A stretch of DNA of 64,000 nt, taken from NCBI RefSeq assembly GCF_013214175.1, contig NZ_JABSPA010000002.1:558001-622000 (forward strand), in the 5' to 3' direction. Under the pieces are notes generated by a model. That model made no database searches and had not been told where the DNA came from. It was given only the letters and a program-made list of their open reading frames with translations. A program made the translations under genes and the position numbers. Origin of the DNA: Colwellia sp. (lineage in GTDB: Bacteria > Pseudomonadota > Gammaproteobacteria > Enterobacterales > Alteromonadaceae). Positions 27,723-36,138 of this stretch are shown here, piece after piece (positions within the stretch are counted from its first letter, which is position 1; the number at the start of each line of letters is the position of its first letter).

Positions 27723-29845
27723 TGACAACGGATGTTACTGATAAACTGCAATTTTGGTCGAGAAAAAAACTGAGTATTATTATTCAGTCTGAAGCGGCAG
27801 AGTGTGGCTTAGCGAGTTTGGCTATGGTGGCAGATTACCACGGCTATAAAACTGATTTAGTCTCAATACGGCAAAAATTTAACTTGTCACTTGGCGGCGC
27901 CACCTTACATGACATTATGCAATTTGCACAAGCATTACACTTAACTTCTAGGGCTTTGAAAATAGAACTAGAAGATTTGCAAAGCCTGCAAACCCCTTGC
28001 ATCTTGCATTGGGACTTAAATCACTTTGTCGTGTTGAAGTCAGCTAGTAGCAAATCAATTGTAATACACGATCCAGCTTACGGTGAGAAAACATTAAAAA
28101 TGTCAGAGGTGAGTAAGCACTTTACTGGTATTGCTTTAGAATTATCACCGACCAGTAGCTTTGAAAAAAGGGAGGCTAAACCCAGTTTAAAGTTTTCAGA
28201 CTTTTGGAGCAAAATCACAGGTTTAAAAAAATCGCTATTATTAGTTTTTACCCTATCAATGTTATTGCAAGTCTTTGTCTTGGCAAGCCCTTATTATATG
28301 CAGTTGGTCATTGATGATGTCATCCTCACGGCGGACACTTCGCTCTTACTTGTACTGGCCATTGGCTTTTTCTTGGTTTTATTATTTGAAATAGCAACCA
28401 GTGCTTTAAGAGGGTTTACCTTATTACACTTCGGTAATCTAATGAATATCCAGTTAGGTGCTAACTTATTTCATCATTTAATTCGATTGCCTATGCAATT
28501 TTTTGAAAAACGTCATATGGGGGATATTGTTTCTCGATTTGGCTCGCTGCAACAAATCAGGCAACTACTAACCACAGGTATTACCGAAGCCATTATTGAT
28601 GGACTAATGGCAATAGTCACTTTTGCCATGATTATGATCTACAGTGCTAAATTAGCAATAGTGGTTTTAATCACGGTATGTTTATATGCATTTATTCGAC
28701 TATTAATGTATCGCCCTTTTAGAAATATTAGTGAGCAGGAAATAACAGCCAAAGCAGAAGAAAATAGTCACTTTATGGAGTCTGTTCGAGCCATGCAAAC
28801 TATTAAATTATTTGGCTCAGAAGTAAAGAGAGAAGGCCAGTGGCAAAATCGCTATGCTCATAGTATTAACCAGAGCATTCGTTTAGGTAACTATGAAATT
28901 AGTTTTACCTCAATCAATCGATTATTATTTGGTTTAGAAAATATTGTTGTTATTTACCTTGCAGCTAACTTAGTGATTTCGGGTGGTTTCAGTACAGGTA
29001 TGTTGTTTGCTTTTATGGCTTATAAGCAGCAGTTTATGGGGAAAATGACCAGCCTTATTGAAAAGTTAATTGAATTTAAAATGTTAAGTTTACATTTTGA
29101 ACGTTTAGCGGACATAGCACTAACTGAAAAGGAGCCCCTGGAAGCTAATCAAGTAACCAATAGAGCCATAAAAGGAGCGATAACATTGAGAAATGTTTGT
29201 TATCGCTATAGTGATGCAACCCCTAATGTAATTGATAATTTTAGCCTAACTATTAAAGCGGGTGAATCTGTAGCTATTACGGGTCCATCGGGGTGCGGTA
29301 AATCAACCTTGCTGAAGTTAATCTTAGGGCTTACTTCGCCGCAGCAAGGTGAAATATTGATTGATGATATACCGCTAGCTCAACTTGGCCATAATCAATA
29401 TCGCCGACAAATTGCCGCTGTAATGCAAAGTGATGAATTGTTATCAGGCTCTGTTGCCGACAATATTGCTTTTTTCGAATCCCCCATTGATATGGCAAGA
29501 GTTATATATTGCGCAGAGCTGGCCGCTATTCATGATGATATAAGTAATATGCCCATGGGCTACGACAGTTTGATTGGTGATATGGGCTCGAGCTTGTCTG
29601 GTGGACAAAAACAACGAGTTATTCTTGCTAGGGCACTCTATAAAAAGCCAAAAATATTATTTATGGATGAAGCAACCAGCCACTTAGATACTGCCCTTGA
29701 AGCTGATATTAATGAAGCTATTAAGCGGCTAGATATTACTCGGATTATTATTGCCCACCGTAAAGAAACTATAGCCTCGGCAAGCAGAGAAATACGCTTA
29801 TCAAAACAGCAAGTCTCTTCAAAAATTAACGAGATGACTAACTAA
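27722..29845 (+). CDS. C39-peptidase-containing ABC exporter
   Basis: A 707-residue peptidase-containing ABC transporter. The N-terminal C39 cysteine protease domain is intact: oxyanion Gln22 and catalytic Cys28 in IQSEAAECGLASLAMVADYHG, His101 in DLNHFVVL, Asp117 in IHDPAYG. Six transmembrane helices span about 165-440. The ATPase has Walker A GPSGCGKST (about 520), signature LSGGQKQR and Walker B ILFMDEATS. C39 domains cut after Gly-Gly and the transporter exports the core, which fits the GG leaders of the three precursors 350-1260 bases downstream. It is translationally coupled to the HlyD gene. Confidence 0.95.
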   Translation: MTTDVTDKLQFWSRKKLSIIIQSEAAECGLASLAMVADYHGYKTDLVSIRQKFNLSLGGATLHDIMQFAQALHLTSRALKIELEDLQSLQTPCILHWDLNHFVVLKSASSKSIVIHDPAYGEKTLKMSEVSKHFTGIALELSPTSSFEKREAKPSLKFSDFWSKITGLKKSLLLVFTLSMLLQVFVLASPYYMQLVIDDVILTADTSLLLVLAIGFFLVLLFEIATSALRGFTLLHFGNLMNIQLGANLFHHLIRLPMQFFEKRHMGDIVSRFGSLQQIRQLLTTGITEAIIDGLMAIVTFAMIMIYSAKLAIVVLITVCLYAFIRLLMYRPFRNISEQEITAKAEENSHFMESVRAMQTIKLFGSEVKREGQWQNRYAHSINQSIRLGNYEISFTSINRLLFGLENIVVIYLAANLVISGGFSTGMLFAFMAYKQQFMGKMTSLIEKLIEFKMLSLHFERLADIALTEKEPLEANQVTNRAIKGAITLRNVCYRYSDATPNVIDNFSLTIKAGESVAITGPSGCGKSTLLKLILGLTSPQQGEILIDDIPLAQLGHNQYRRQIAAVMQSDELLSGSVADNIAFFESPIDMARVIYCAELAAIHDDISNMPMGYDSLIGDMGSSLSGGQKQRVILARALYKKPKILFMDEATSHLDTALEADINEAIKRLDITRIIIAHRKETIASASREIRLSKQQVSSKINEMTN

Positions 29846-30197
29846 TAAAAGTCTATCTATACAGGCTAGGGAGACCTTAGCTTTATTTTCTTGATGAATT
29901 ACTAATTTTTTAGATGAATAGTATAACCTCTATTGTTATAGGTTATACTCGCTCAACTATAAATAGGCTTTGTAGTTGATTTTTTATTGAATTGTAGCTC
30001 CATAATATGACCCGAATGTTCATGTTGAAGGCAATTTGAGCGATAATTCCAAGGGTTTAACAATTTACAGTTGATTAGTCTGGTTGGTTTAGGAAGGAAA
30101 TAAGATACTTTTTATTGTGTTAAAAGGAATCTGCAGCATTAAATGGGAGCCTCAGGTGGACTCCCTCGCTTTCAATAGTATCAACTATAAAATAGCA
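29846..30197. other. Gap between the ABC exporter and the precursor cluster
   Basis: A 352-base stretch between convergent genes with no coding potential that I can support. A hairpin at 29865-29881 with a T-rich tail may terminate the exporter operon. A second inverted repeat (29921-29929 with 29940-29948) and a GC-richer hairpin near 30150-30171 lie closer to the precursor genes; the latter could end their transcript. Confidence 0.5.
29865..29889 (+). terminator. Possible weak terminator of the exporter operon
   Basis: A 6-bp stem (GCTAGG with CTTAGC, including one G-U pair) around a 5-base loop, followed by TTTATTTT, 20 bases after the ABC gene stop. The short stem makes it uncertain. Confidence 0.4.
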
Positions 30198-30407
30198 CTA
30201 ATAGCAGGTATTAGTATTACAGTTACCAAGAGAGATGCAGCCACATGAACCAGTACCATTACAGGTCCAATCAATGGTTATATTCGTCGCAGGACAGCCA
30301 ACAGATCTTAATGTACCGCCACCAACATTTGGTGTCATGTCTTCAGGTAATATTTGTGCATCTTTAGAAAGGTTTTTTAGCTTTTTCTTATTAAGTTGTA
30401 ATTTCAT
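30198..30407 (-). CDS. Class I lanthipeptide precursor peptide 1
   Basis: A 69-residue precursor. The leader (1-31) begins MKLQLNKKKLKNLSKD and ends PNVGGG, a double-glycine site. The 38-residue core holds six Cys (core positions 7, 18, 24, 26, 32, 37) and ten Ser/Thr, giving enough partners for up to six (methyl)lanthionine rings. It includes TGSCGC and ends NTNTCY. GGA lies 8 bases before the ATG. It is the last of three minus-strand precursor genes that face away from lanC-lanB. The leader differs from precursor 2 at only two positions. Ring topology cannot be read from the sequence. Confidence 0.92.
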   Translation of the reverse strand: MKLQLNKKKLKNLSKDAQILPEDMTPNVGGGTLRSVGCPATNITIDWTCNGTGSCGCISLGNCNTNTCY

Positions 30408-30500
30408 TAGATAATTCCATTTTTAATTCTATTACTTTCACTCTAAGTAAGTGATAAAGCGAGCCGTAGCTCCCGAAGTCAAACTAATTTCTTAGTTTAC

Positions 30501-30713
30501 TTACATACAAGTATTTGTATTGGTGCAATCGTATTGAGAATTACAGCCACAGGATCCTGTAGCATCACAACCCCAATCTCGTGTGATTATAGGGTTGCAA
30601 GCACCACCTAAACTTCGGGTTCCCCCTGCAACATTTGGTGTCATATCTTCTGGCAATATTTGTACGTCTTTAGATAAGTTCTTTAGTTTCTTTTTATTAA
30701 GTTGTAATTTCAT
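30501..30713 (-). CDS. Class I lanthipeptide precursor peptide 2
   Basis: A 70-residue precursor with the shared leader (MKLQLNKKKLKNLSKD to PNVAGG, residues 1-31) and a 39-residue core. The core has six Cys (8, 18, 24, 26, 32, 38) and nine Ser/Thr. It aligns with precursor 1 through D-W-x-C, T-G-S-C-G-C and N-T-N-T-C but differs elsewhere, so the two may give related products with different surfaces. AAAAGGA lies at proper spacing before the ATG. It lies 93 bases upstream of precursor 1; that spacer contains small hairpins that could tune relative expression. Confidence 0.92.
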   Translation of the reverse strand: MKLQLNKKKLKNLSKDVQILPEDMTPNVAGGTRSLGGACNPIITRDWGCDATGSCGCNSQYDCTNTNTCM

Positions 30714-30759
30714 TACTTTATTCCTTTTCTAATATAATGATAGCTATGTTAAATACTTA

Positions 30760-30978
30760 CTACCAACAGGTATTGCTGTCGCAGCATATTGCGGTGTGTT
30801 TTCCTGCAGATGCACAGCCACAAGAGTCTAAAGATGGGTTGTTTTGGCATTTTGTAGTAAGTACGTTGCAATCATCTGTATACATTCCACCAGCAACATT
30901 TGGTGTCATATCATTAGGCAAAATTTGTGCATCTTTTGAGAGGTTTTTTAGTTTCTTTTTATTTAATTGTAATTTCAT
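30760..30978 (-). CDS. Class I lanthipeptide precursor peptide 3
   Basis: A 72-residue precursor with the shared leader ending PNVAGG and a 41-residue core that is the most divergent of the three. It has seven Cys (core 6, 13, 22, 24, 34, 35, 40), including a CC pair, and nine Ser/Thr, and keeps S-C-G-C and the ending SNTCW. Two in-frame ATGs lie upstream (30999 and 30987), but AAAAAGG sits 9 bases before the ATG at 30978, and from there the leader matches the other two exactly in length. It is first in transcription order, 46 bases before precursor 2. Confidence 0.92.
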   Translation of the reverse strand: MKLQLNKKKLKNLSKDAQILPNDMTPNVAGGMYTDDCNVLTTKCQNNPSLDSCGCASAGKHTAICCDSNTCW

Positions 30979-31175
30979 TAATTTCATCCTTTTTTCCATT
31001 TAATGAGTTGTCGTGCTTAAAAAACACTCAGGTAAGTTAGCAAGTTATTTAATATTGTCAAGTAGTTAAAAATGTTGCTATTGCAATAAGTAAATATTTT
31101 GTTACTGTAGTTAACACTCTGTTTCTTAGTTTGTTTTACTAGAAACACTCATGGAATAGGTTGTGGGAAAGGATT

Positions 31176-32390
31176 ATGTCACGTCAAATACAGCTATCAA
31201 TTACGAAAAAAAATCAGATAAAAAAAATTTTATCAATCTTAGTTTCTACAGTTGAAAGTTCACCTCAAAATGAAAACAATATTGGTTTATATAGTGGTAT
31301 TGCCGGAGAGTTATTATTTTTATATAAGGTAAGTCAGTTCGCCCCTGAGCTTGTCAATGAAGAACTTTTTAATATAAAACTTCAGTTTTTACAAAATAGC
31401 CTGTCACCAGCCATTGGCTTTAACTTAAGTTCTGGTTTATCGGGCATCGGTTGGTTCCTTGAATACATCAATCAAGCGCAAGCAGGAAACTATGATATCG
31501 ATTTATGTGAAGATATCGACCGAATTTTATTGGAAACTGTAGGTATAAGCCCCTGGGCAGGTGAAATTGAGATGGTGCTAGGCCTTAGTGGTTTATCTGT
31601 GTATAGTGCGCGGCGCCAGAAAAAATCACTACAAATTATTTTTTATGAAAAACTTATTAGTCAATACGAAGGTTTAGCCACACAAGTAACTGAAGATACT
31701 TTGACTTGGCAACAACCACAACACTCGATATTTCGCTTGAATAAATCTGATCTTAATAAAGCAGAATTTAATATTGGTTTAGCCCATGGCGTTGTTGGTA
31801 TTATTGCAGCCATACTACCGGCATTAACCATTCCTTCGTTATTCTATCGTAGTCAAAAATTGCTCAAACAAAGTTGTGACTGGTTATTACAACAACAACT
31901 TGAAGGCATCGATAAGCAAAGTTATTTTTCTTCTACAAGTAATGGGGCACACTCTTCCCGCTTAGGTTGGTGTTATGGTGATTTAACCATAGCTTTAACT
32001 CTTTTTCGCGTTGGTAAAGCACTCGATATACCCTTATATCAAGATAAAGCATTAGAAGTCGCCTTACATGCATCACAAAGAGATGAGGAAACTGGCATGG
32101 TCCATGATGCTGGTCTCTGTCATGGTAGTGCAGGTTTAGCCGTTATTTTTCAGGCCTTTTTTCATGAATCTCGGGTAGCTGAATTTCAAATCGCTGCTGA
32201 AAAATGGCTAGGCTCTACTTTACAAACATATCAGAACAAAGGCTTAGTGGGATTTTATCAAGTATCGGGCTTTGATCTAACGTCAAGTGAATCAACAGGG
32301 TTTTTAGAGGGGTATGCAGGTATAGGGTTATGCTTGTTAGCCTGCCTTAATGATGAAGCAGATTGGCTTGATTGTTTATTATTATCGTAA
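31176..32390 (+). CDS. lanC: LanC lanthionine cyclase
   Basis: A 404-residue zinc enzyme that adds Cys thiols to dehydroalanine/dehydrobutyrine to close lanthionine rings. The alpha/alpha-toroid Gly motifs are present (GLYSGIAGELLFLY, GLSGIGWFLEY, GLAHGVVGII, LCHGSAGLAVIF, EGYAGIGLCLLA). The zinc ligands are intact: Cys266 in WCYG and Cys315-His316 in CHG; His204 in LAHG matches the catalytic His of NisC. GGGAAAGG lies before the ATG at 31176; the frame is also open to a TTG at 31161. It lies 38 bases before lanB and is divergent from the precursors. Confidence 0.95.
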   Translation: MSRQIQLSITKKNQIKKILSILVSTVESSPQNENNIGLYSGIAGELLFLYKVSQFAPELVNEELFNIKLQFLQNSLSPAIGFNLSSGLSGIGWFLEYINQAQAGNYDIDLCEDIDRILLETVGISPWAGEIEMVLGLSGLSVYSARRQKKSLQIIFYEKLISQYEGLATQVTEDTLTWQQPQHSIFRLNKSDLNKAEFNIGLAHGVVGIIAAILPALTIPSLFYRSQKLLKQSCDWLLQQQLEGIDKQSYFSSTSNGAHSSRLGWCYGDLTIALTLFRVGKALDIPLYQDKALEVALHASQRDEETGMVHDAGLCHGSAGLAVIFQAFFHESRVAEFQIAAEKWLGSTLQTYQNKGLVGFYQVSGFDLTSSESTGFLEGYAGIGLCLLACLNDEADWLDCLLLS

Positions 32391-32428
32391 TTTAGCCGTC
32401 GTAATTAAAGATTTAGGGAAAAATCATT

Positions 32429-35400
32429 TTGAAAACAACTATAAAAAATGAAGGTTTTTTTGTTATTAGAACACCTAGAATGCCAGTGAATAAGATATTG
32501 TCTTTGGGTAAAGATAAAGATAAAACTAGAGAGTTGATATTAAACTGGTTAGGACAAAAAGAAGTTGTTGAAGCTTTATACCTTGCTACGCCTTCCTTAC
32601 TTGAACGAATTGATTACTGGAAAAACAAACCAGATTCTAAGCAAGGCAGAAAAGTAGAACAAGCTTTGTTGAAATATATGATCCGCATGAGCTCTAGACC
32701 GACACCTTTTGGTTTGTTTTCAGGTATTCATTTAGGAAAAGTGACTTCAAAAACTCAATTATTAAGCCACTCTTTAGAGCATGATAGCCGCAAAACACGA
32801 CTAGATATGTTTTACCTCTCGGCCATAAAAGAGCAGTTACTTAAATCTAATGCCCATAGTGATAAATTAAATTATTTCCCCAACCCTTCACACTACTTTG
32901 TTGCCGAACAGTGTCGCTACATTGAAGCCTACCAGTCAAAAGAAACTCGCCAATATCGGTTAAGTGCTATTGATGCGGACGAATACTTTTTATTTTTATT
33001 TGAGCAAGCTAAAGGTGGATCAAACTTTAATCAATTGGTTAAATCCTTTTTAGCCAAATATGAAGAAGCTGAGCAAGAAGATGTTACAGCTTATGTGCAG
33101 CAACTTATTGATGAATCGATTTTATTAGCGGATATTCCGTTACCACTGACAGGAAAGTCATCAGATAGTGCTTTAGTCGACTCGCTAAATAATATTGGCG
33201 AAACAACCCTTGCAGATCATCTTGATACTACACTGCATCAATTGAATAATATTGATACAAGAAAAGTGGGAAAGGTTGAAGATTATAAAAATATTTGCCT
33301 GCACCTCAATAAATTGCCAATAAAAGCTGACGAGGGAAAATTATTTCAAGCGGATATATATCGAAGTTTTGAGCAGTGCAACCTTGATCTGGAAATTGTC
33401 GCTAAGTTAATTAAGCAATTAACTTTACTTAAAGGTCTCAGCCATAGTAGTAATGATTTTTTTAATGATTTTATTACTAAATTTGATGCTAGGTTTGAAG
33501 GGCAATTAGTGCCTTTAGAGCAGTTGTTAGATGACGAAACAGGTATTAGCTTTTCTAATGAAACAGGCTATGAAGCACCTTTGTTAGCGGGTTTAAGTCT
33601 GGCTAAAAACAGCACTCAAGCAATGAGAACTCCTGCAGCATCAGTAATCGATAGCCTAGTTACCCAAGCCATTACAGCGCCAGAGAATAGCAATAAATCT
33701 GTTATTATTTTGAAAAGTAAAGAGCTGAAACAACATATAAGCAGTCAATCACTTGATGATAGCTTGCCTGCCTCTTTTGCTGCTATGATTTCCCTTTATC
33801 AAGATGAGTACTCTAATCCAATAGTGAAGTTTAATGGTTGTTATGGCCCTTCAGCAGCTAATTTATTGGGGAGATTTTGTCACCTTAATAATGAACTTGA
33901 AGAGAAAGTAAAGTTGCACTTGGAAAAAGAGCAGCAACACTCTCCAGAAGTTATTTTTGCTGAAATTGTTCACATGCCAGAGGGTAGGCCTGGAAACGTT
34001 ATAGCTAGGCCACATTTAAGGTGTTATGAAATTGTATTTATGGCTGACTCGACTCTTGATGAGGATTTTCAAATACCTGTTAAAGACCTGTATGTTTGGG
34101 TTGAAAATAGTCAAGTTAAATTGTGGTCTAAGCGACTTAAAAAGCAAGTGATTCCAAGGTTATCATCAGCTCATAACTATTCATCTCGCAGTCTAAGCAT
34201 ATATAAGTTCTTAAGTATGATTCAGAAACAATCAGGTCAGGCGCCGAGTTTCGCCTTGCCATCAAGTTATAACCAAGCTAGTTTTGTGCCTAGAATAATG
34301 CTGGATAATTTGATTCTTTCAGAAAAAACTTGGCGCATACCTAGAAAAGAACTTGAAACTGTAATAAAAAATTCAGAGATTAATTACGACAAGCTCGCCA
34401 TTTTGCAAGGAAAATACAACTTAGATGATAATGTATCTTATGCAGTTAATGATAATGTTCTGCAGCTTAACTTGAAAAACCCTCTGATGTTTGAAATTTT
34501 ATTAACTGAAACCAGAAGGGTAGCAGTTATTGAATTAAAAGAAGTTTTAGTTGCTCAATATCAAACACCAGTCAAATCGGTTGATGGTGAGTATTATAAC
34601 AATGAGTTAATTATTCCTCTGTTTAATAGCGGTGCTAAAACTCATCACACTATAAAAGAGAACCCGCAAACGAATATTGAAGCCAAGCCTATAAAGCGTA
34701 GATTTTCTCCTGGCTCTGAATGGTTAAGCTTAAAAATATATTCAGGTAACTCTACTGTTGAATCTATTTTAGCTGAAAAACTATTACCTCTAATTAATTC
34801 GTCAACTAGTAATTATAAAAAGTGGTTCTTCATTCGTTACGGTGATCCTAGCTGGCACTTAAGACTCAGGTTTAATGGACAACCAAGTGAATTATATGGT
34901 CAACTTTTACCTAAACTGAATCAATTACTTGAGCCTATGGTTGAAAGCGGTGAAATTCATAAAATTGAATTGTCTACCTATGAGCGTGAGGTGGAGCGTT
35001 ATGGCGGGCCTGAATCAATGCAGCTCGTTGAGTCTATATTTATGGTCGATAGCCGACTTATAGCTAAATCTATGCAATTGATACAAGAGCATGGGGAGGA
35101 TCTTCGTTGGCGAATAACTCTTTTAGTTACCGACAAGATATTAGACCTGTTTAAATATACTGACAGTGAAAAACTTGCATTGATTTCCCACTTACGAACT
35201 GGCTTTGGTCTTGAATTCAATGAATCAAGTATGTTAAGAAAGCAGCTAGGTAATCGGTATAGAGAAATGGAAGTTATTATAAAAGATGATATTAAGAAGA
35301 TTACTAAGCAATCATCAGCTGAATTGACTAGCTCACAAAAAGTTATATTTCCATTAATTAATGAATGGCAGCAAGAAGTTAGTTGCTTTGTTGATAGTCT

Positions 35401-35578
35401 CAATGCGATGTATTCATCTGAAGTGGGATTAAATTGCTCTAAAGACTCACTTTTATCCTCTTTATTGCATATGCATAATAATCGTATGTTTAAAGCGTAT
35501 GGTCGTGAGCAAGAGTTTGTTATGCATGATTTTTTAAGGCGGGTATATTTTTCTAACGGGAAAAATCGTCATAAATAG
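32429..35578 (+). CDS. lanB: LanB lanthipeptide dehydratase, full length
   Basis: A 1049-residue class I dehydratase that uses glutamyl-tRNA(Glu) to glutamylate Ser/Thr in the precursor, then eliminates glutamate to give dehydro-residues. The N-terminal glutamylation domain shows FFVIRTPRMP at 10-19 and the hallmark SSRPTPFGLFSGI at 88-100. The C-terminal elimination domain (about 760-1045) begins GSEWLSLKIYSG and contains WFFIRYGDPSWHLRLRF around 797-814. Both domains are fused, unlike the split enzymes of some lanthipeptide systems. The start is a TTG with AGGGA upstream; the next ATG (32478) would remove the conserved R-T-P. Confidence 0.96.
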   Translation: MKTTIKNEGFFVIRTPRMPVNKILSLGKDKDKTRELILNWLGQKEVVEALYLATPSLLERIDYWKNKPDSKQGRKVEQALLKYMIRMSSRPTPFGLFSGIHLGKVTSKTQLLSHSLEHDSRKTRLDMFYLSAIKEQLLKSNAHSDKLNYFPNPSHYFVAEQCRYIEAYQSKETRQYRLSAIDADEYFLFLFEQAKGGSNFNQLVKSFLAKYEEAEQEDVTAYVQQLIDESILLADIPLPLTGKSSDSALVDSLNNIGETTLADHLDTTLHQLNNIDTRKVGKVEDYKNICLHLNKLPIKADEGKLFQADIYRSFEQCNLDLEIVAKLIKQLTLLKGLSHSSNDFFNDFITKFDARFEGQLVPLEQLLDDETGISFSNETGYEAPLLAGLSLAKNSTQAMRTPAASVIDSLVTQAITAPENSNKSVIILKSKELKQHISSQSLDDSLPASFAAMISLYQDEYSNPIVKFNGCYGPSAANLLGRFCHLNNELEEKVKLHLEKEQQHSPEVIFAEIVHMPEGRPGNVIARPHLRCYEIVFMADSTLDEDFQIPVKDLYVWVENSQVKLWSKRLKKQVIPRLSSAHNYSSRSLSIYKFLSMIQKQSGQAPSFALPSSYNQASFVPRIMLDNLILSEKTWRIPRKELETVIKNSEINYDKLAILQGKYNLDDNVSYAVNDNVLQLNLKNPLMFEILLTETRRVAVIELKEVLVAQYQTPVKSVDGEYYNNELIIPLFNSGAKTHHTIKENPQTNIEAKPIKRRFSPGSEWLSLKIYSGNSTVESILAEKLLPLINSSTSNYKKWFFIRYGDPSWHLRLRFNGQPSELYGQLLPKLNQLLEPMVESGEIHKIELSTYEREVERYGGPESMQLVESIFMVDSRLIAKSMQLIQEHGEDLRWRITLLVTDKILDLFKYTDSEKLALISHLRTGFGLEFNESSMLRKQLGNRYREMEVIIKDDIKKITKQSSAELTSSQKVIFPLINEWQQEVSCFVDSLNAMYSSEVGLNCSKDSLLSSLLHMHNNRMFKAYGREQEFVMHDFLRRVYFSNGKNRHK

Positions 35579-35623
35579 CGGGTGAAACTACTGTGCCCTG
35601 ATCTAAGGGCTCAATAATCATAT

Positions 35624-36106
35624 TTATTTTGTTAAAGCATTTTCAATTTCTTGCTGATACTTTTGCTGCTTTTTACCATTAAAACCAGTATGTGCACTAA
35701 TGAGTTTGCCTTGGCGATCAAATAAGTAACTGCTGGGCATGCCTTTTAGCTGGAATTTTTTAGCTAAGCTGCCTTTAGCATCATAAATAATGGCAAAATT
35801 TGCCGGGGTTTGTTGTAAAAACTGCTCAGCTAATGTGGGTCGCGCATCTAGGTTAACGCTCAACACGATCAAGCCTTGCGCTTGATACTTTGTTTGCATG
35901 GCATTCATCCACGGAAAGGACTTTCGACAAGGCACACACCAAGAAGCCCAAAAATCCAAATAAACGACTTTGCCTATGTTTTTCGCCATAGCTTGTTCAA
36001 ACTCAAACGTGGCATCATTGGCACTAGCATTAGAAGAGTTAATGCTAAGTATCAATAACAAGCTGATGAATACTGTCTTTATCCAGGACTTTAGATAATA
36101 GGGCAT
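35624..36106 (-). CDS. TlpA/ResA-like periplasmic thioredoxin
   Basis: A 160-residue thioredoxin-fold protein with a signal peptide (IKTVFISLLLILSINSSNASA) and the active site WASWCVPCRKSFPWM. Such proteins reduce or exchange periplasmic disulfides. The frame is open to 36151, but ATG at 36106 has AGGAAAAGG just upstream and starts at the signal peptide; the longer version would run into an inverted-repeat element. It converges on lanB with a 45-base gap. A link to the Cys-rich peptides is possible but not shown; a general cytochrome c or thiol role is equally likely. Confidence 0.85.
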   Translation of the reverse strand: MPYYLKSWIKTVFISLLLILSINSSNASANDATFEFEQAMAKNIGKVVYLDFWASWCVPCRKSFPWMNAMQTKYQAQGLIVLSVNLDARPTLAEQFLQQTPANFAIIYDAKGSLAKKFQLKGMPSSYLFDRQGKLISAHTGFNGKKQQKYQQEIENALTK

Positions 36107-36138
36107 ACCTTTTCCTATATTCTTTATATGTAACTTAA

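Noticed and set aside
30198..30978. The precursors as unmodified class II bacteriocins/microcins
   Set aside because: Double-glycine leaders and a C39 exporter alone would allow this, but LanB and LanC right beside them and the Ser/Thr-plus-Cys-rich cores point to lanthipeptides.
30979..30999. Precursor 3 start at the upstream ATG
   Set aside because: The ribosome site AAAAAGG would lie inside the gene, and the extra residues break the exact leader match with the other two.
31161..31175. LanC start at the upstream TTG
   Set aside because: The ATG at 31176 has GGGAAAGG just before it; the TTG would add five residues without a better ribosome site.
32429..35578. LanB as an amino-acid-adding PEARL-type enzyme
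   Set aside because: The protein has both the glutamylation domain (SSRPTPFG) and the elimination domain (WHLRLR), and a LanC partner; PEARL enzymes lack the elimination domain.
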